A stretch of DNA of 64,000 nt from positions 22,562,501-22,626,500 of the forward strand of contig CP141146.1 in the NCBI GenBank assembly GCA_035235625.1, given 5' to 3'. Source of the DNA: Saururus chinensis. Its lineage: Eukaryota > Streptophyta > Magnoliopsida > Piperales > Saururaceae. Positions within the stretch are counted from its first letter, which is position 1. Every line of letters begins with the position of its first letter. The translations under genes were made by a program, and so were the position numbers. Shown here piece after piece: positions 35,854 through 47,320 of the stretch. Under the pieces are notes generated by a model. The model had not been told where the DNA came from. It was given only the letters and a program-made list of their open reading frames with translations, and searched no databases.

Positions 35854-36197
35854 ATGGAATTGGCAGACAGGGCAATCGGGTTCTTGCTATCTGTTCTCAG
35901 CTTATCAATATTTTGTTATTACACGTTTTGGGTCATCATCTTGGTAGGTTTTCCTGGATCTCGATTTTATATTCCATATACATTTACTTTATACTATTCT
36001 TGAGCATGGTCTCAAACCTTTTTCTAATCTCTTCTGTCCGACAGCCATTTGTGGATTGCAATCACTTCATACACTACTACTTTCTACCCCAGGAATATGC
36101 GATTTTGATACCAGTTGTTGCTGGAGTTGCTCTCATTAGTCTTTTATCTGTATTTGTTGGATATGTGATGCTGAGATCAAAAAAGAAATCGGCTTGA
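35854..36197 (+). CDS. DPM2: Dolichol-phosphate mannose synthase regulatory subunit
   Basis: DPM2 is the small ER-membrane subunit that stabilises the catalytic subunit of dolichol-phosphate-mannose synthase, which supplies mannose for N-glycans, GPI anchors and O-mannosylation. Exon 1 is 35854-35943 (30 codons, from MELADRAIGFLL to FWVIIL). A 101-bp GT-AG intron follows at 35944-36044. Exon 2 is 36045-36197 (PFVDCNHFIHYYFLPQEYAI to SKKKSA and stop). The product is 80 aa, the normal size for plant DPM2. Two hydrophobic segments (about residues 8-30 and 50-72) are joined by the conserved loop with FLPQEYAIL, and the lysine-rich tail is typical. The ATG is chosen because MELAD is the family start. 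No damage is visible, so the gene is probably functional. The Mutator-like element ends about 2.0 kb upstream of the ATG. Confidence 0.92.
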
Positions 36198-38560
36198 AGC
36201 AAGTTGCATCCTTAAATATATTCGGCATTTTTCTGCAATCACGGTAATTTTATTGCTTTAAATCGTTTGGATATATGAAAATTGTCTAATGAAGAAAATT
36301 GACTTGAAGGATAATGTCAATGGTACTTCTTTTGCATCATCAGATGCTGTTTGAGTTTGATGAAGATAAAACCTAGCGAAATCTCTTACCTCTGTCAGAA
36401 ACTTATAAAGTCATAACTTACAAAAACTGCCATTTTGATATTTGAATAAATGTCATCTGCTACAGTGATGACCTAGACAGTTTTCTTCTATGTTATTCTG
36501 ACAAGCAAGTTTTTCCTGCATAAATGTTCTACCCATCAGTCACAAGAATAGTGGGGATAGCGGTGTAAGTTGGCCAGACTGACCTCATACAAGCCCTGTC
36601 TGTGTCTGTGTCCAAAAAATTGGACTGTGTTTGCTTTTGTTTACAAGTTGGATGAGGGCGTGTATGTTTGTATCTATGTACTCAATTTTTGTTGATTGCT
36701 GGGCATTTTCGGCTTTATTTACAGCTTTCTAAACATGATTGCTTAAACCCTTGGTTTTAGTTGCTTATTTCTGAATTGGTCATCCAAATTTGTTGTACTG
36801 ATGCTCTGAAATTGCTGTATGTGCTGCACTTATTTATTTATTTACCCGTCTTATCTCTGCAATCAATAGTTTGAATCCATTAAAGAATAACCTGAATTGT
36901 ATAGTTGGGATTTCCTTAAGGAGCAATGTTTACCTGAAATTCACAGTTTTAAATGTTAAATATTTAAGGTGCCAGTGGCTAATGTGGATGTCGTCTTTGG
37001 TTTTGGAACTATTAGAAAATTAGGCTGTCTTGTTTTACTGCCTTGAAGCTTTGATCAAAGTTTTTTTCATTGTTGATAGTGTCTTGTGGTGAAAACTAGG
37101 GTATATATGGGGCAGTTGGTGCAGCCACTTTTTTTTTCTATACACCATTATAACATAGTGATGTTTTAATACTTATGACTGATTCTACAGCTTGAATATT
37201 GTATTTAAAGATAAAGTTTATTTAGTTTGTGGTACTATATCTTGTGTTCTTAAGGTCCTTTTTGATTATCGTGTTTTGATGTGTATTAAATTTAATGTAC
37301 TTTTTCGTTGCCTCATTATGATTGGGAACATTGTTGTTAATGAGTAGGACAATTTTTCTTTTGGTGCATAGGTGTTTACATTTTATCAATCAAAATAGTT
37401 TTATATTAATTTTCTCTGGATGTTATTTAATGATTTTTCTGCTTTTCTTGTATCATTTACTATCTTATTGCATTAACTTTTGAGTTATGTTCAGCTCCTT
37501 ACTTTGTGATGTAGAAGGACAGTATAAGTTATCATTCACTCTTGACACACATTGGCTTGCCGCTTTAGTTATTTGCATACTCTTTTGGATTTAGGAATTT
37601 TGTTTTTTGTGCAGTTATAGATTGATAAAATGAAGAAAGAAAGCTGGAAGGGTTGAGAAAGTAAAGAAATCAATCTCAAGTATTAGTTTTGGACATCTTC
37701 TTGCTTGATAGGATTGTACATGTGAGAGGATTATATTAGTCGGCGGCGACTTAGACGAATGTCACTGGCAAAGTGGCATATCGTATATTATGTACTTCAT
37801 ATATTATTTTATCTTGTATTATCAATTTGTTAGCTTTTGTACAACAAAATTTTAAACAATCATCTTTGTTTATTATGAATTTTATAAATTTCAAACTTGG
37901 GACATGCAACATGTCTCATGATAACACAAAGGTTGTTAGGGTGAGGTAATTCTCTTGAAGTTGGTGGCGAGGAGGATGAGGGAATATTGTGGCGATGGTT
38001 TAATGGAGGGAAGATATGAAAAGGAGAATTTGGGAGGGTGCCAATGGAAAATGCAATATTTTGAGATTTCAGGATGAAATTACCCTTTAGTGACTACATT
38101 TGCTACAACTAGGCTTAAGTTGACTAAACTCCATTTCACATTTTTTGAAGCTCCTAATCTGAGTCCGAGTACACACTTGAAAATGCTAGGGAGCCTATCG
38201 CTGTGCACATTTCTGCCCTTCGACGTATATGCAGAAAATTAACGGCTGAAGATGGCCCATCACTGTTCGGAGCCCGAGTTGTAAACGAAGCATAGTCCGT
38301 GACAAATGGAGTACCTCGTATGGACTACCTGCCTTGTCGCGTTGTGTGTTTTGTAACTTTCACAAATATGAAGTTGTGGACAATTTTGCTAAAATCACCA
38401 ACAACAAATATTTAGTTGAAAATAAGAATGTTGCATTTTTTTTTACAATTGTTTAGAGGAATTGAATGAGTAGATCTAAGGGGTATCCATATACCTATTT
38501 TGTGATTAGTTCTCTTATATTTACTTTTTTAGACTTTCAAGCATGTGCACCTTTAACGTA
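36198..38560 (+). other. DPM2 3' region and intergenic sequence
   Basis: The start should hold the 3' UTR, but I cannot place the polyadenylation site. The rest is AT-rich and T-rich with no credible frame or repeat border. Confidence 0.4.
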
Positions 38561-38749
38561 CTAATAATAGCCCAATTATGACGTAGATAACAAGGTTATG
38601 TAAGCATAAATACGTGTAAACTTAAGTAATCATGTCACAAGTGAAAAAATATGAGGAATATGGTTCATACATGATTAATGTCGTATCTGTGTAAATATCC
38701 ATACTTCAGTATGATCATACTCTACTAGTGACAAGTATTAGGCATGAAG

Positions 38750-40020
38750 AAACATTCTAAATTTGGTTTAAAAATAAGCATATAATCATTTTCTACTTGG
38801 TTGATCAATTTGGCCTTGAGGGGCGATCGACTAGGCACAAAAAAATTCCGAAGTAGTCATTTTTGCCGTTTTGTTGATCAATTGGCCCGACAGGGCAATT
38901 GATTAATTAGCCTAAGTTTCAAAAATGCTATTTGGCCAATCGAATAGGCTGCATGGACGATCCATCGGTCGGCCCAGAAACAGAAACCAATTCTTTTTTT
39001 TAGCATGAAGTCGATGTGAACCCATATCAAAATTCTATAAAAATTCATAAAAGTTATTAAAACTTCAAGTAATTATTATCTAACCCTTAGACATGATAGA
39101 TCTAACATAACTCATGCATATTCAAGTCAAAACACCATTAAAACATCTATTCAAAAAAATTTAAGTTCACACATCCATATACTTCAAGAACATGAACCCA
39201 CCTACAAACATATTGTTAATTTAAGTAAAACCTCATCCAGCAAAAAACTCTTACCCCAAATTAGATTGTGGACTTTTTAATCTTCTCCTAAGCTCAAAAA
39301 ATTCCTATCCAACAAATTAGGTCACATTAGCCCTAAGCAGAAATCCCACCTTTTCACTAAGTAGAGAATTAAAATCATTAATAAAAGATAGATCTAGCAT
39401 TCCCTTATGCTCAAAACATGAATCACAAGAGGAGAAGAAAGAATTAAAGATCTAGGGTTTTAAAATATAGGTAAAAGAATGAACTTAAAGAGAAGTAAAC
39501 ATGAAATCTCATTTAAGAGGAGAAGAACATGGGATTGAAAGTAACATAAAAAGAAAACATGAAGAGATTTGAGTGATTTACCTTTGATTAAGATTTCCTT
39601 TCTTGAGATGGGGTATAGCTCTCCAAAGCTTTTAAAAATCTCTGCACATCCCAAATAGAAGGAATGACCAATGTGAGTATTTATACTAAGGGTATAAGTG
39701 AGTGGGCTCGCATGAGCCCAACAAAAGAATAAATGAACCCACTTAGGAAAATTGACTAAAATGAATGTGACAAAGCCCAAGCCCATTTAAGATGTTAAGT
39801 AAAGGTCTGCAACCCAAGAAGTTGGCACAACGATGTAGGTCCTAGAGTGGGGTCTACTTCCTTAATAAAAAGAAATACATGAAAAATGATAACAATTAGT
39901 GTGGTAATTTAGTGGTTTATGCTAGACAATAATGTTTTTCAACTAAAATCGAATTCCTAATTAAACCAAACCATCAGACAATCAAAGTAAACAATAAACA
40001 ATAAACTTTATAGATCTCAC
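38750..40020 (-). mobile_element. Probable LTR remnant with minus-strand TATA box
   Basis: The region has GATCAATTTGGCC and CAATTGATTAATTAG words like those in copia-type LTRs elsewhere in the window (43860-43910, 61700-61860). On the minus strand a TATAAATA box lies at 39678-39685. A 108-residue frame at 39786-39460 is hydrophobic and matches nothing I know. The ends are not defined. Confidence 0.35.
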
Positions 40021-40029
40021 ACAAGAGCA

Positions 40030-40560
40030 CTAGATTTAGATTTTTCCCTTACTAATTTAGCCTTCAAGTCTTCAACCACCTTCTCTAATATCTTTTTCAA
40101 ATCAGCCAATTCATTTTTTTAAGAAAGAGTGTGAATTGTTAAGTCTTTCTTTTTGACAATCTTCTCAAGCTTCTTCTTTTTCCTTCTCCATTCTATGACT
40201 TGTTGAACAACTTCTCTTGTTCATCATGAGATTCTTCTCCTTCTAATGGTTTAGAATCTAACTCCACTAAGTTTGATCCTTGAGATCCACTACTAGAGCT
40301 ATTTAAGTCCACACTAACATGAAATATAGTGTAATTATACAAATCTCTCTTAGGTTCACTAGACCAGTCATCACAGAAAATAGCTTCCTTATTAGGTCAC
40401 TCAGCAACAAAGTGTCTTAGTGTGTCACATATGAAGCATCTAACACTCTTCTTGTTAAATTTGTTAAATTTCTCACTATTTATCTTAGCTTGCATATGTT
40501 TTCCTAAGCTTTGACATTTCTTTCCTACTTTCCCTAAATTTTTTTATTTGAGGAACTTCA
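40030..40560 (-). pseudogene. Retroelement gag fragment with zinc knuckle
   Basis: The minus strand reads VRCFICDTLRHFVAE, a stop, then PNK. This is a CCHC zinc knuckle with its last Cys codon changed to a stop. Basic residues precede it and an acidic, coiled-coil-like stretch follows (LADLKKILEKVVEDLKAKLV) with further stops. Zinc-knuckle gag proteins of copia-type elements have this layout. The fragment is short and broken, and its class is not certain. Confidence 0.5.
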
Positions 40561-41285
40561 CACGTTGGTCAACTTACTGAAGATACTTTTGGCAACCTTT
40601 GATGTGTTGATTATCGTAAATCAATTATACTGCTAGGTTAGGAAACTATACGTAAACGTGGTTCCAAGCCCTTTCATAGGCTGTTATGCATACATGTTGT
40701 CCATGATACGGGCCCTTGGGTCAAGAGTGTCTGGTAAAGGGGAAGATGATTGTTTATTTTTGTAAATATTTGTATTTGATATGCTTATATACGATTCAAG
40801 GTTGAATGCTTCATGTTTACTTTTTTGCAAATTTATGTGCTTTATATGTTTGTTTTTTATAGCAAAATCTATAAATTAGTGTGCGTGAGTTATCTTACTC
40901 GGCGTAAGCTCATGAGTAGTTATGTTTTGCATGAAACTCTCCACCTTATGTACTTGTACACACTTTGTATATACTTGATGTTGGGAACCTTGAGAGCGCG
41001 CTGATTAAATATTTGTCTTGAGTGATAAAGGTACCTAGAAGCAGTAAAGATTTTTCCACATGAAGTGGACTTTCTTTAGTTGTTTTATTACTTTGGATAA
41101 CTGTAACAACTCTGCTATGTGATGATTCATTTGGCCAAACTTATGATTACTTATAATTTTATAGTTTATTACATTGGAGAATAATTAGTTAATAATTGAT
41201 TATTATCTTCAAGTAATTCACACTGTGTTGTAAATTTTAGTCTCAACCTCGAGCTCAAGGGACCCTTTGGGTTGGGGTCGTCACA
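40561..41285 (-). mobile_element. LTR remnant (TGTGACGACCCC end)
   Basis: Read in reverse from 41285 it starts TGTGACGACCCCAACCC, a common start of plant chromovirus-type gypsy LTRs. The phrase CGTAAGCTCATGAGTAG near 40905 resembles the equivalent place in other LTRs. The other end and a target duplication were not found. Confidence 0.4.
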
Positions 41286-41299
41286 AGGCTGGTCAAAAT

Positions 41300-42560
41300 G
41301 AGATTATTCCCTTCTTGTCTATTACTCCAGGTAAAGGGTTTAGAGCAAGATATTTTGTGAAGATCCGCTTGAAATAGAAAATCATTAAACTGAGTAGTTT
41401 GGCACTGGGGGGTTGGAATACCACCAATTTTCTCAGAATCATACCTTAGAGCATTGGTCTCCCATGATTAATAATAGCTCCCAATCAGAATTTTGAAGTT
41501 GGATTATATTTCTCCAATGGTCGCTGCTTTCTTGGTAGGAGTTTGATGCATAGATACCCGTGAATTGGAAACAAAACCGATCGCTCAGAGAGGACACCAA
41601 ACAATTGAATATGCTGGGTAAATTCCTCAACTTAATTAAAATAAAAATTTGAGGATTCCAGAATAATATATGCCCAGAACTATCAGCTTCAAGGTTATGA
41701 GTGCTGATCCACCATCTACTCAATGTATGCTTAATTTTGTCAAAAGCAATGAAGCTTTGATCTTTGATTCACATACACCCATCAATGCAATAATGTGGTC
41801 TTCAACAAGGTCCACCACTGCAGACCACTTTGTCCTGTGGCCTAAGCCATGGGTATTCCAGCAACTCACTGACATTAAATTATTTGTGGTTTTATTCCTT
41901 TCGTCTTTTTCTTAGGGATTCAAGTATCCAGGGCGTCACAATTATTTGTCGTCATCCCTTCCTGATGAATACAAGCTGTCGGGTTAAATTGAAAGATAAC
42001 AAGATTGTCGTTATTATGGCATGGGTATAGAGAGGTCCCGGCCCCCACCACACTTACATATTGAGATGAGGAAGAATATTCAATTCCAAGATTATGGGGC
42101 GATAAAGATCATGAAATATTAGATCATGGCTTCTATTAGTTCCATGAGGGAACTTACCGGCTTGAGTTTCATGTGGATCCACATAGGGCACTGCTCCAAT
42201 TTGCCCATCTCAGCTTGAGTCGCTGATATGTCTGCCACGTTGGTTGTCTCTCCCAATCAACTAGAGGAATTGTTTCTTAAACCATACGTGATGCATGCCG
42301 TTCTCCTTCATTTCCATCGTCCATAGGATGCCATGGTTCTTTTAGAGGGTAGGTATTGGCCCCATGATTGGAAGAATGACATGTTGCATGTGCATTCTTG
42401 TGGATGCTATTCATATTCAACTTTATGTGCAAAATCTAATCCATCATCACATTCCACATTCACCATGTATGAAAACTTAAAACCCTAATTTCCATGAACT
42501 TGGGCAAAAGTAAGGCGAGTTTGACTTGCTATGCATGGGAGGATCACAAAGAAAGGGGTG
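41300..42560 (-). pseudogene. LINE (L1-type) fragment, endonuclease domain
   Basis: L1 elements carry an APE-type endonuclease that nicks target DNA. On the minus strand the block starts with SVSCWNTHGLGHRTKWSAVV and GVCESKIKASLL (41880-41740), shifts frame, and continues RWWISTHNLEADSSGHILFW with FTGIYASNSYQESSDHW and LLLIMGDQ (41723-41450). It then reads EKIGGIPTPQCQTTQFNDFL and PFTWSNRQEGNN to about 41300. MGDQ is a changed MGDFN-type catalytic motif. Upstream (42250-42150) there is a weak trace of an ORF1 DUF4283-like phrase. No reverse transcriptase is present, so this is a truncated, dead copy. Confidence 0.7.
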
Positions 42561-42602
42561 CCCAAGTTGCTTATGATCATGCCTAGCTAGACTTTTTTCT
42601 GC

Positions 42603-42750
42603 ATACACCGGTTTTAAATTAATAGCTCCATTTGGTTTTTCAAAATGAACTAAATTTAAATTAATAGCTCTATTTGGTTTTTTAAAATAAACTAAATTTA
42701 GTTCATTTTTTAAAACTAAATGGAGCTATTAATTTAGGACGTAGGGAGTA
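42603..42750. mobile_element. Stowaway-like MITE with internal duplication
   Basis: The right end reads TTAGGACGTAGGGAGTA, close to the GGGACGGAGGGAGTA of Stowaway MITEs. TAAATTAATAGCTCCATTTG appears twice in direct orientation on the left and once inverted on the right, so the element folds into a hairpin with one arm doubled. The left tip is decayed. Confidence 0.55.
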
Positions 42751-44931
42751 TTATTTAAGAATGTGTCTATATGAATATATAGATGTGTTCAATATCTAAT
42801 TGGTAAATGAAGAAGGTGTACCTATAGGGGGTTGTCATGATTATCTTTGTTATGGTTTTCATTCATAAATGCTATCGACGGAGTGTTAGCGCGCAAGCCC
42901 CACCGACTATAGGGTAGAATTCAATATCCTCTCACAATCTTGGACAAATCAAAATTTGAAAAGGAAAAAGCCGTCCAATGACAACTGTATCTCAAAGGAG
43001 CCTAACAAATTCTAAGTCTTAGTATGCTAGGACTCCTATGTAGTGTTGCCATCGGGTTGGGTTTGGGTAGGGGTTTGGTAAACCCAAACCCATTACCATT
43101 TAGAAAACCACAACCCATACTCTAACCAAACCCATTTGCAGTCAGGTTGGGTCAGTTTTTGAATTGTGTATGAGTTTTAGATTCCTAGCTACCACTTGTG
43201 AGAATTATATGTGACCTTCTAAATAAGCAAGAAGTATACTATTTATACGCAGCAATTTAGCCTAAAAACTCATCTTAACACATATAAAAACACATAATAA
43301 TTTTTTTTCACTTAAAAACCCAAAAGGGAAAAACCATGTGGCCACTCTTGGTGGATTAAACTAATACACTAAAAGATAGGACAACTTATAGAGTTGTACA
43401 TTGCTTTACTAGAAAACCCCTTTCTAGATCCGACGACTATCAACCCCTTGATACTATCAAACTCATATGTTCCTCCTCTCTTAGTAGCATTCTCCTCCTC
43501 TTGAAGTTCCAATCAAAGTTATCTTATTTTGCTCCATGTTTAATATATTCTCCATCTTTAATGAAGTAGACTCTTATGTGATTATGTAAATTGTGTAGTT
43601 CTCTCTAACTCTTAAATCTCACAAACTTAATTAATAGATTAGTGATGAATAAACTTTTCACCTTTCATTGAAATAATCTTTCAATAGGTATAAGGTGTAG
43701 AAAAAATTCTCTATAGCATAAGAACAAATTCTTCTATTCTCTCCCATTATGCCCCTAATTCATTTCACTAATAGGCTTATATAGGAGTCTAGGTCGATCC
43801 CCCACTTTGTGTTCAATTACGCATGTAATTCAATTCAAAATGACTTAAAATAAGAAATTTCGCATGAGGGCAATTGATTGCGTAACAAGACCAATCGATT
43901 GCTTGACCTACTGACTTGTATTTTTTTTAAAATCACTCCTACCAATTGATCTCATGCATATTTCGATCAATCACTAAGCCTACTATCATCAATCAAATGA
44001 TCACATGAACCACAATCTCAACTGTTAGAATATAATTATATCCTCCATTTGATGATTAAGACTGATCAATTTCCTAGGGATATTGGATTGATTTCTCAAG
44101 AACAACTTATAAAATTAAGTGATTTAATGTCTCATTTCATTACCTAACTCTCTCTTTCACTTGTTTACTAATTTATTTAATCTACAACAAAATGTAGTAT
44201 TAGCGACACATTTATTAGGGAGCGTCACTAAAAACAACTATCTGCGACGAATGAAAAAGCATCGCAAAAAAATGAACTATTAGCGACACATTTTCGTATG
44301 AGTGGCTAATAGTCGTATATTAGCAATGCTTAGTTTAAAGCATCTCTACTACTAATCATATTAGTGACGCTTATAATAAAGCGTCGCTAATAGTTCCTCT
44401 ATTTGTGACACTTTATACAACTGTTGCCAAAAAATATATATTTTAAATAAAAAAAGAAAAAATATAACTATTAGCGACTCTTTGCGTAAGCGTCGCTAAT
44501 AGCTTTCGCAATAGCGACACTTATTCAAACGCGTTGCTAATAGTGCTACTATTAGCGACGCTTATAAAAGTGTAACTAATAGTTATTATTTAAAAATTTT
44601 AAAAATAAAAAATTTGAATTATTAGCGACGCTTTTAAATAAGCGTCGCCAATATCATTTCTAATAGCGACGCTTGTTGACAAGCGTAGCTATTAGCTATA
44701 TTAATTAATTTTATTTAATAAATAAATATTAAAAAAATATAATAAACTTCCTAAATATAATATATTTTATTCAATATTTACTATTTGTATATACAATAAA
44801 TAAATATTAAAATTTCAATAAAAACTAGTGTTAATAATATATTAAACTTTCACAATTTATATTTAATATATTTTATTTCTTAAATTTTATTATTAATTTT
44901 AAAATATAATTTATAATAAAAAAGAGAGTGC

Positions 44932-45290
44932 ATGGAGAGAGAGAGTGAGAGTAGGGAGAGAGAGGGATCGAAGAGAGAGAGATATCAAAGGGGAGGTGAG
45001 AGAGAGAGGGAGGAGAGAGAGTGGGGAGAGAAGGTGGAGAGAAAGAGGAGAGAGAGAGAGGAGAGAGAGGGTGGAAAGAGAGAGGAGAGAGAGGGTGGAA
45101 AGAGAGAGAGGAGAGAGGGAGAGAGAGAGAGGGAGAGAGAGAGAGGAGAGTGGAGAGGAGAGAGAGAGAGAGAGGGAGGAGAGAGGAGAGAGAAGGAGGA
45201 GAGAGAGGGAGGGAGGGAGAGGGAGAAAGGGTAGAGAGAGAGAGGAGAGAGAGAGAAGAGGGTGGAGAGAGGGAGGAGAGAGAGAGGAAA
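44932..45290 (+). repeat. Purine tract 1 (GAGAGAGGGAGG)
   Basis: Almost pure A/G over about 360 bp with GGTGGA interruptions. It is a low-complexity tract that keeps several frames open and codes for nothing credible. Confidence 0.9.
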
Positions 45291-45426
45291 TTTTTTATTT
45301 TATTTGTTTTATATTTTAATTTAAAAATTAAATAAAAAATAAAAAAACAAAAATGTAAATGCGGCGTATACGCATATACGTCGCTAATATATATATTTTT
45401 TATTTTTAAATAAAAAATATAAAATA

Positions 45427-45668
45427 GAGAGGATATAGAGAGAGGGGGAAGGAGGGAGGAGACAGAGAAGAGGGTGGAGAGAGAGGGGGAGGATAGGAGG
45501 AGAGAGAGAGGGAGGGAGGGAGGAGAGAGAGAGAGAGAGGAGGGTGGAGAGAGAGGGAGGGAGGAGAGAGAGAGAGGAGGGTGGAGAGAGAGGGAGGGAG
45601 GAGAGAGAGAGATAGAGGAGTAGGGATGAGTGAGAGATAGAGGGGGAGAGAGGAGTGAGAGGGAGAAA
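45427..45668 (+). repeat. Purine tract 2
   Basis: A/G-rich, with the phrase GAGGAGGGTGGAGAGAGAG repeated. It ends GGGAGAAAAAAAATTTAATT, the same exit sequence as tract 3. Confidence 0.9.
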
Positions 45669-45720
45669 AAAAATTTAATTAAAAAATTACTTTAAAAAAT
45701 ATAAAAAATCAACAAATATA

Positions 45721-45800
45721 GGTAGTAGCAATGCATAGTTCTATGCGTTGCTACTACCTAAGAGTAGTAGCGATGCATAGACCTATGCGTCACTACTACC
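45721..45800. repeat. Paired GTAGTAGCRATGCATAG hairpins
   Basis: Two near-perfect palindromes (45721-45758 and 45763-45800) with arms like GGTAGTAGCAATGCATAG separated by 2 bp. Related hairpins return at 46041-46075, 46081-46118 and about 46123-46160, between the purine tracts. Confidence 0.85.
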
Positions 45801-45827
45801 TATTTTCAAAAATAAAAATTTGAATGA

Positions 45828-45990
45828 AATAGAGAGAGGGAGGTAGGAGAGAGAGAGGGGGAGAGAGAGGAGGGTGGAGAGAGAGAGAGGGGGGAGAGGG
45901 GGGAGAGAGGGTTAGAGAGAGGAGAGAGGAGAGAGAGAGGGAGGGAGGAGTAAGAGAGATAGAGGGGGAGGGAGGAGTGAGAGGGAGAAA
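45828..45990 (+). repeat. Purine tract 3
   Basis: A/G-rich. It is followed by the same AAATTTAATTAAAAATTA spacer as tract 2 and then by the GACGCATAG hairpins. Confidence 0.9.
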
Positions 45991-46040
45991 AAAATTTAAT
46001 TAAAAATTAGTTTAAAAAATATAATTTTTTTTTAAAAAAA

Positions 46041-46160
46041 TAGTAGCGACGCATAGTTCTATGCATCTTGACTACCTAAGAGTAGTAGTGACGCATAGAC
46101 CTATGCGTCGCTACTACCTAATAGTAGTAGCGACGCATAGCACCATACGTTGCTACTACC
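46041..46160. repeat. Second hairpin cluster of the CACTA-type element
   Basis: Three GTAGTAGCGACGCATAG / CTATGCGTCGCTACTAC inverted pairs in a row. With tract 4 they repeat the order hairpin, AT spacer, purine tract. Confidence 0.85.
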
Positions 46161-46187
46161 TATTTTCAAAAATAAAAAATTGAATAA

Positions 46188-46357
46188 AAGAGAGAGAGAG
46201 GGAGGGAGGAGAGAGAGAGGGAGGGAGGGAGGAGAGAGAGAGAGGGTGGAGAGGAGAGAGGGAGAGGGAGAGGGGAGGGAGAGAGAGAGAGGAGGGTGGA
46301 GAGAGAGAGGGAGGGAGGAGAGAGAGAGATATAGGGGGAGGGAGGAGTGAGAGGGGG
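46188..46357 (+). repeat. Purine tract 4
   Basis: A/G-rich, preceded by ATTTTCAAAAATAAAAAATT as before tract 3. It closes the higher-order repeat before the right subterminal region. Confidence 0.9.
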
Positions 46358-47320
46358 GAAATTTTTTTAATTAAAACTTACTTTAAAAAAAATAAAAATA
46401 AAAATGGTAGTACCTCAGAGTAGTAGTGACGTATAGAGCTATGCATAGACCTATACGTCGCTAATATACCTTATTAGCGATGCTTTTTGTATACGTCGCG
46501 AATTGGTAATAGTGATGACACTTTTTTGAATGCTTTTAGCGACATTTATTAAACGTCACTAATAGTCATTAACAATGCTTATGGGACTATTAGCATGCAT
46601 AAATGCGTCACTAATAGTCCTTTTTGTTGTAGTGTTAATAAAGTGTGTGCATGACTTTATATTGAGTAAGCATTCTAGCCTTCAATAACTTTTGAATTTG
46701 AATTCTTGAATCCCAAAACAAACCAACTCAGCTATTTAAGCTCTATATGTTTGAAGTTCTTTTTTTTTTTTCAAGTCTTTCAATTTTAAAAAACTGACTC
46801 AACTCATCATTAATCAAATCAATCTCCTAGATTCATATACACACAAGTAGTAATATACGTTTAATAATCGAAATTAAGCTAATACAACACATATGTCCTC
46901 TCTCTCACATAAATCTGTTCTAACAAATTGGACCATATTAGGATGAATTGAATCATGTTTAATTTCCCTCCAACATAATTTTCTTATTCTATTAAAGATA
47001 AATCTCATTTCATAATAGAATCCACTCACATACTATATCTTATTTGAGTAACTTGAGATATTTATGTAAATCATTATGAGAATAAAAATTACACATAATT
47101 TTTAGTGGAATAAAAATATTAATAGTTATAAAAAAACTAATACCCTACTTAAGACAATTTCAAGTTGGGTCAATTAAAACCCAAACCTGACTAGGTCTTT
47201 TGGTAAGAGTTTAAAACCCAAACCCGGTCTATTTACCATATAATTTAAACCAAGCTCAGACCATTATGGTGGGTCGGGTTGGATACATCAAGAAAACCCA
47301 ACCCAAGTTTGCAACCCTAC

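Larger units (their letters stand above)
44180..46634. mobile_element. CACTA-type non-autonomous element with purine tracts
   Basis: The right end reads CACTACAACAAAAAGGAC in reverse complement. The left end reads ATCTACAACAAAATG, the same with the first two bases changed. TTA flanks both sides (44177-44179 and 46635-46637), the 3-bp duplication of CACTA transposons. Subterminal copies of ATTAGCGACGCTT and its complement AAGCGTCGCTAAT fill 44200-44700 and 46430-46620, as expected for transposase-binding repeats. The centre is made of purine-only tracts and hairpins, with no transposase. Confidence 0.75.
43040..47320. mobile_element. hAT-like outer element, interrupted by the CACTA-type element
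   Basis: The left edge GTAGTGTTGCCATCGGGTTG and the right edge, reverse complement GTAGGGTTGCAAACTTGGGT, match as terminal inverted repeats. Both are followed inward by GGGTTGGGTTT and further CCCAAACC/GGGTTTGG words. Imperfect flanks ACTCCTAT and ACTCCTAC lie near the two ends. Such ends occur in hAT-type non-autonomous elements. About 1.8 kb remains without the inserted CACTA-type element, and no transposase is encoded. Confidence 0.4.

Noticed and set aside
35913..36197. Single-exon reading of DPM2 through the intron (94 codons)
   Set aside because: Its first 44 codons are intron sequence plus out-of-frame exon 1. Splicing at GTAGGT and ACAG restores the conserved N terminus exactly.
39460..39786. 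Hydrophobic minus-strand frame of 108 codons
   Set aside because: It has no known motif, lies in LTR-like AT-rich sequence, and T-rich DNA gives such frames by chance.
44932..45335. Overlapping frames of 100-124 codons rich in Arg, Glu and Gly
   Set aside because: They are translations of a GAGAGAGGGAGG purine tract in all three frames. Such tracts lack stops by composition alone.
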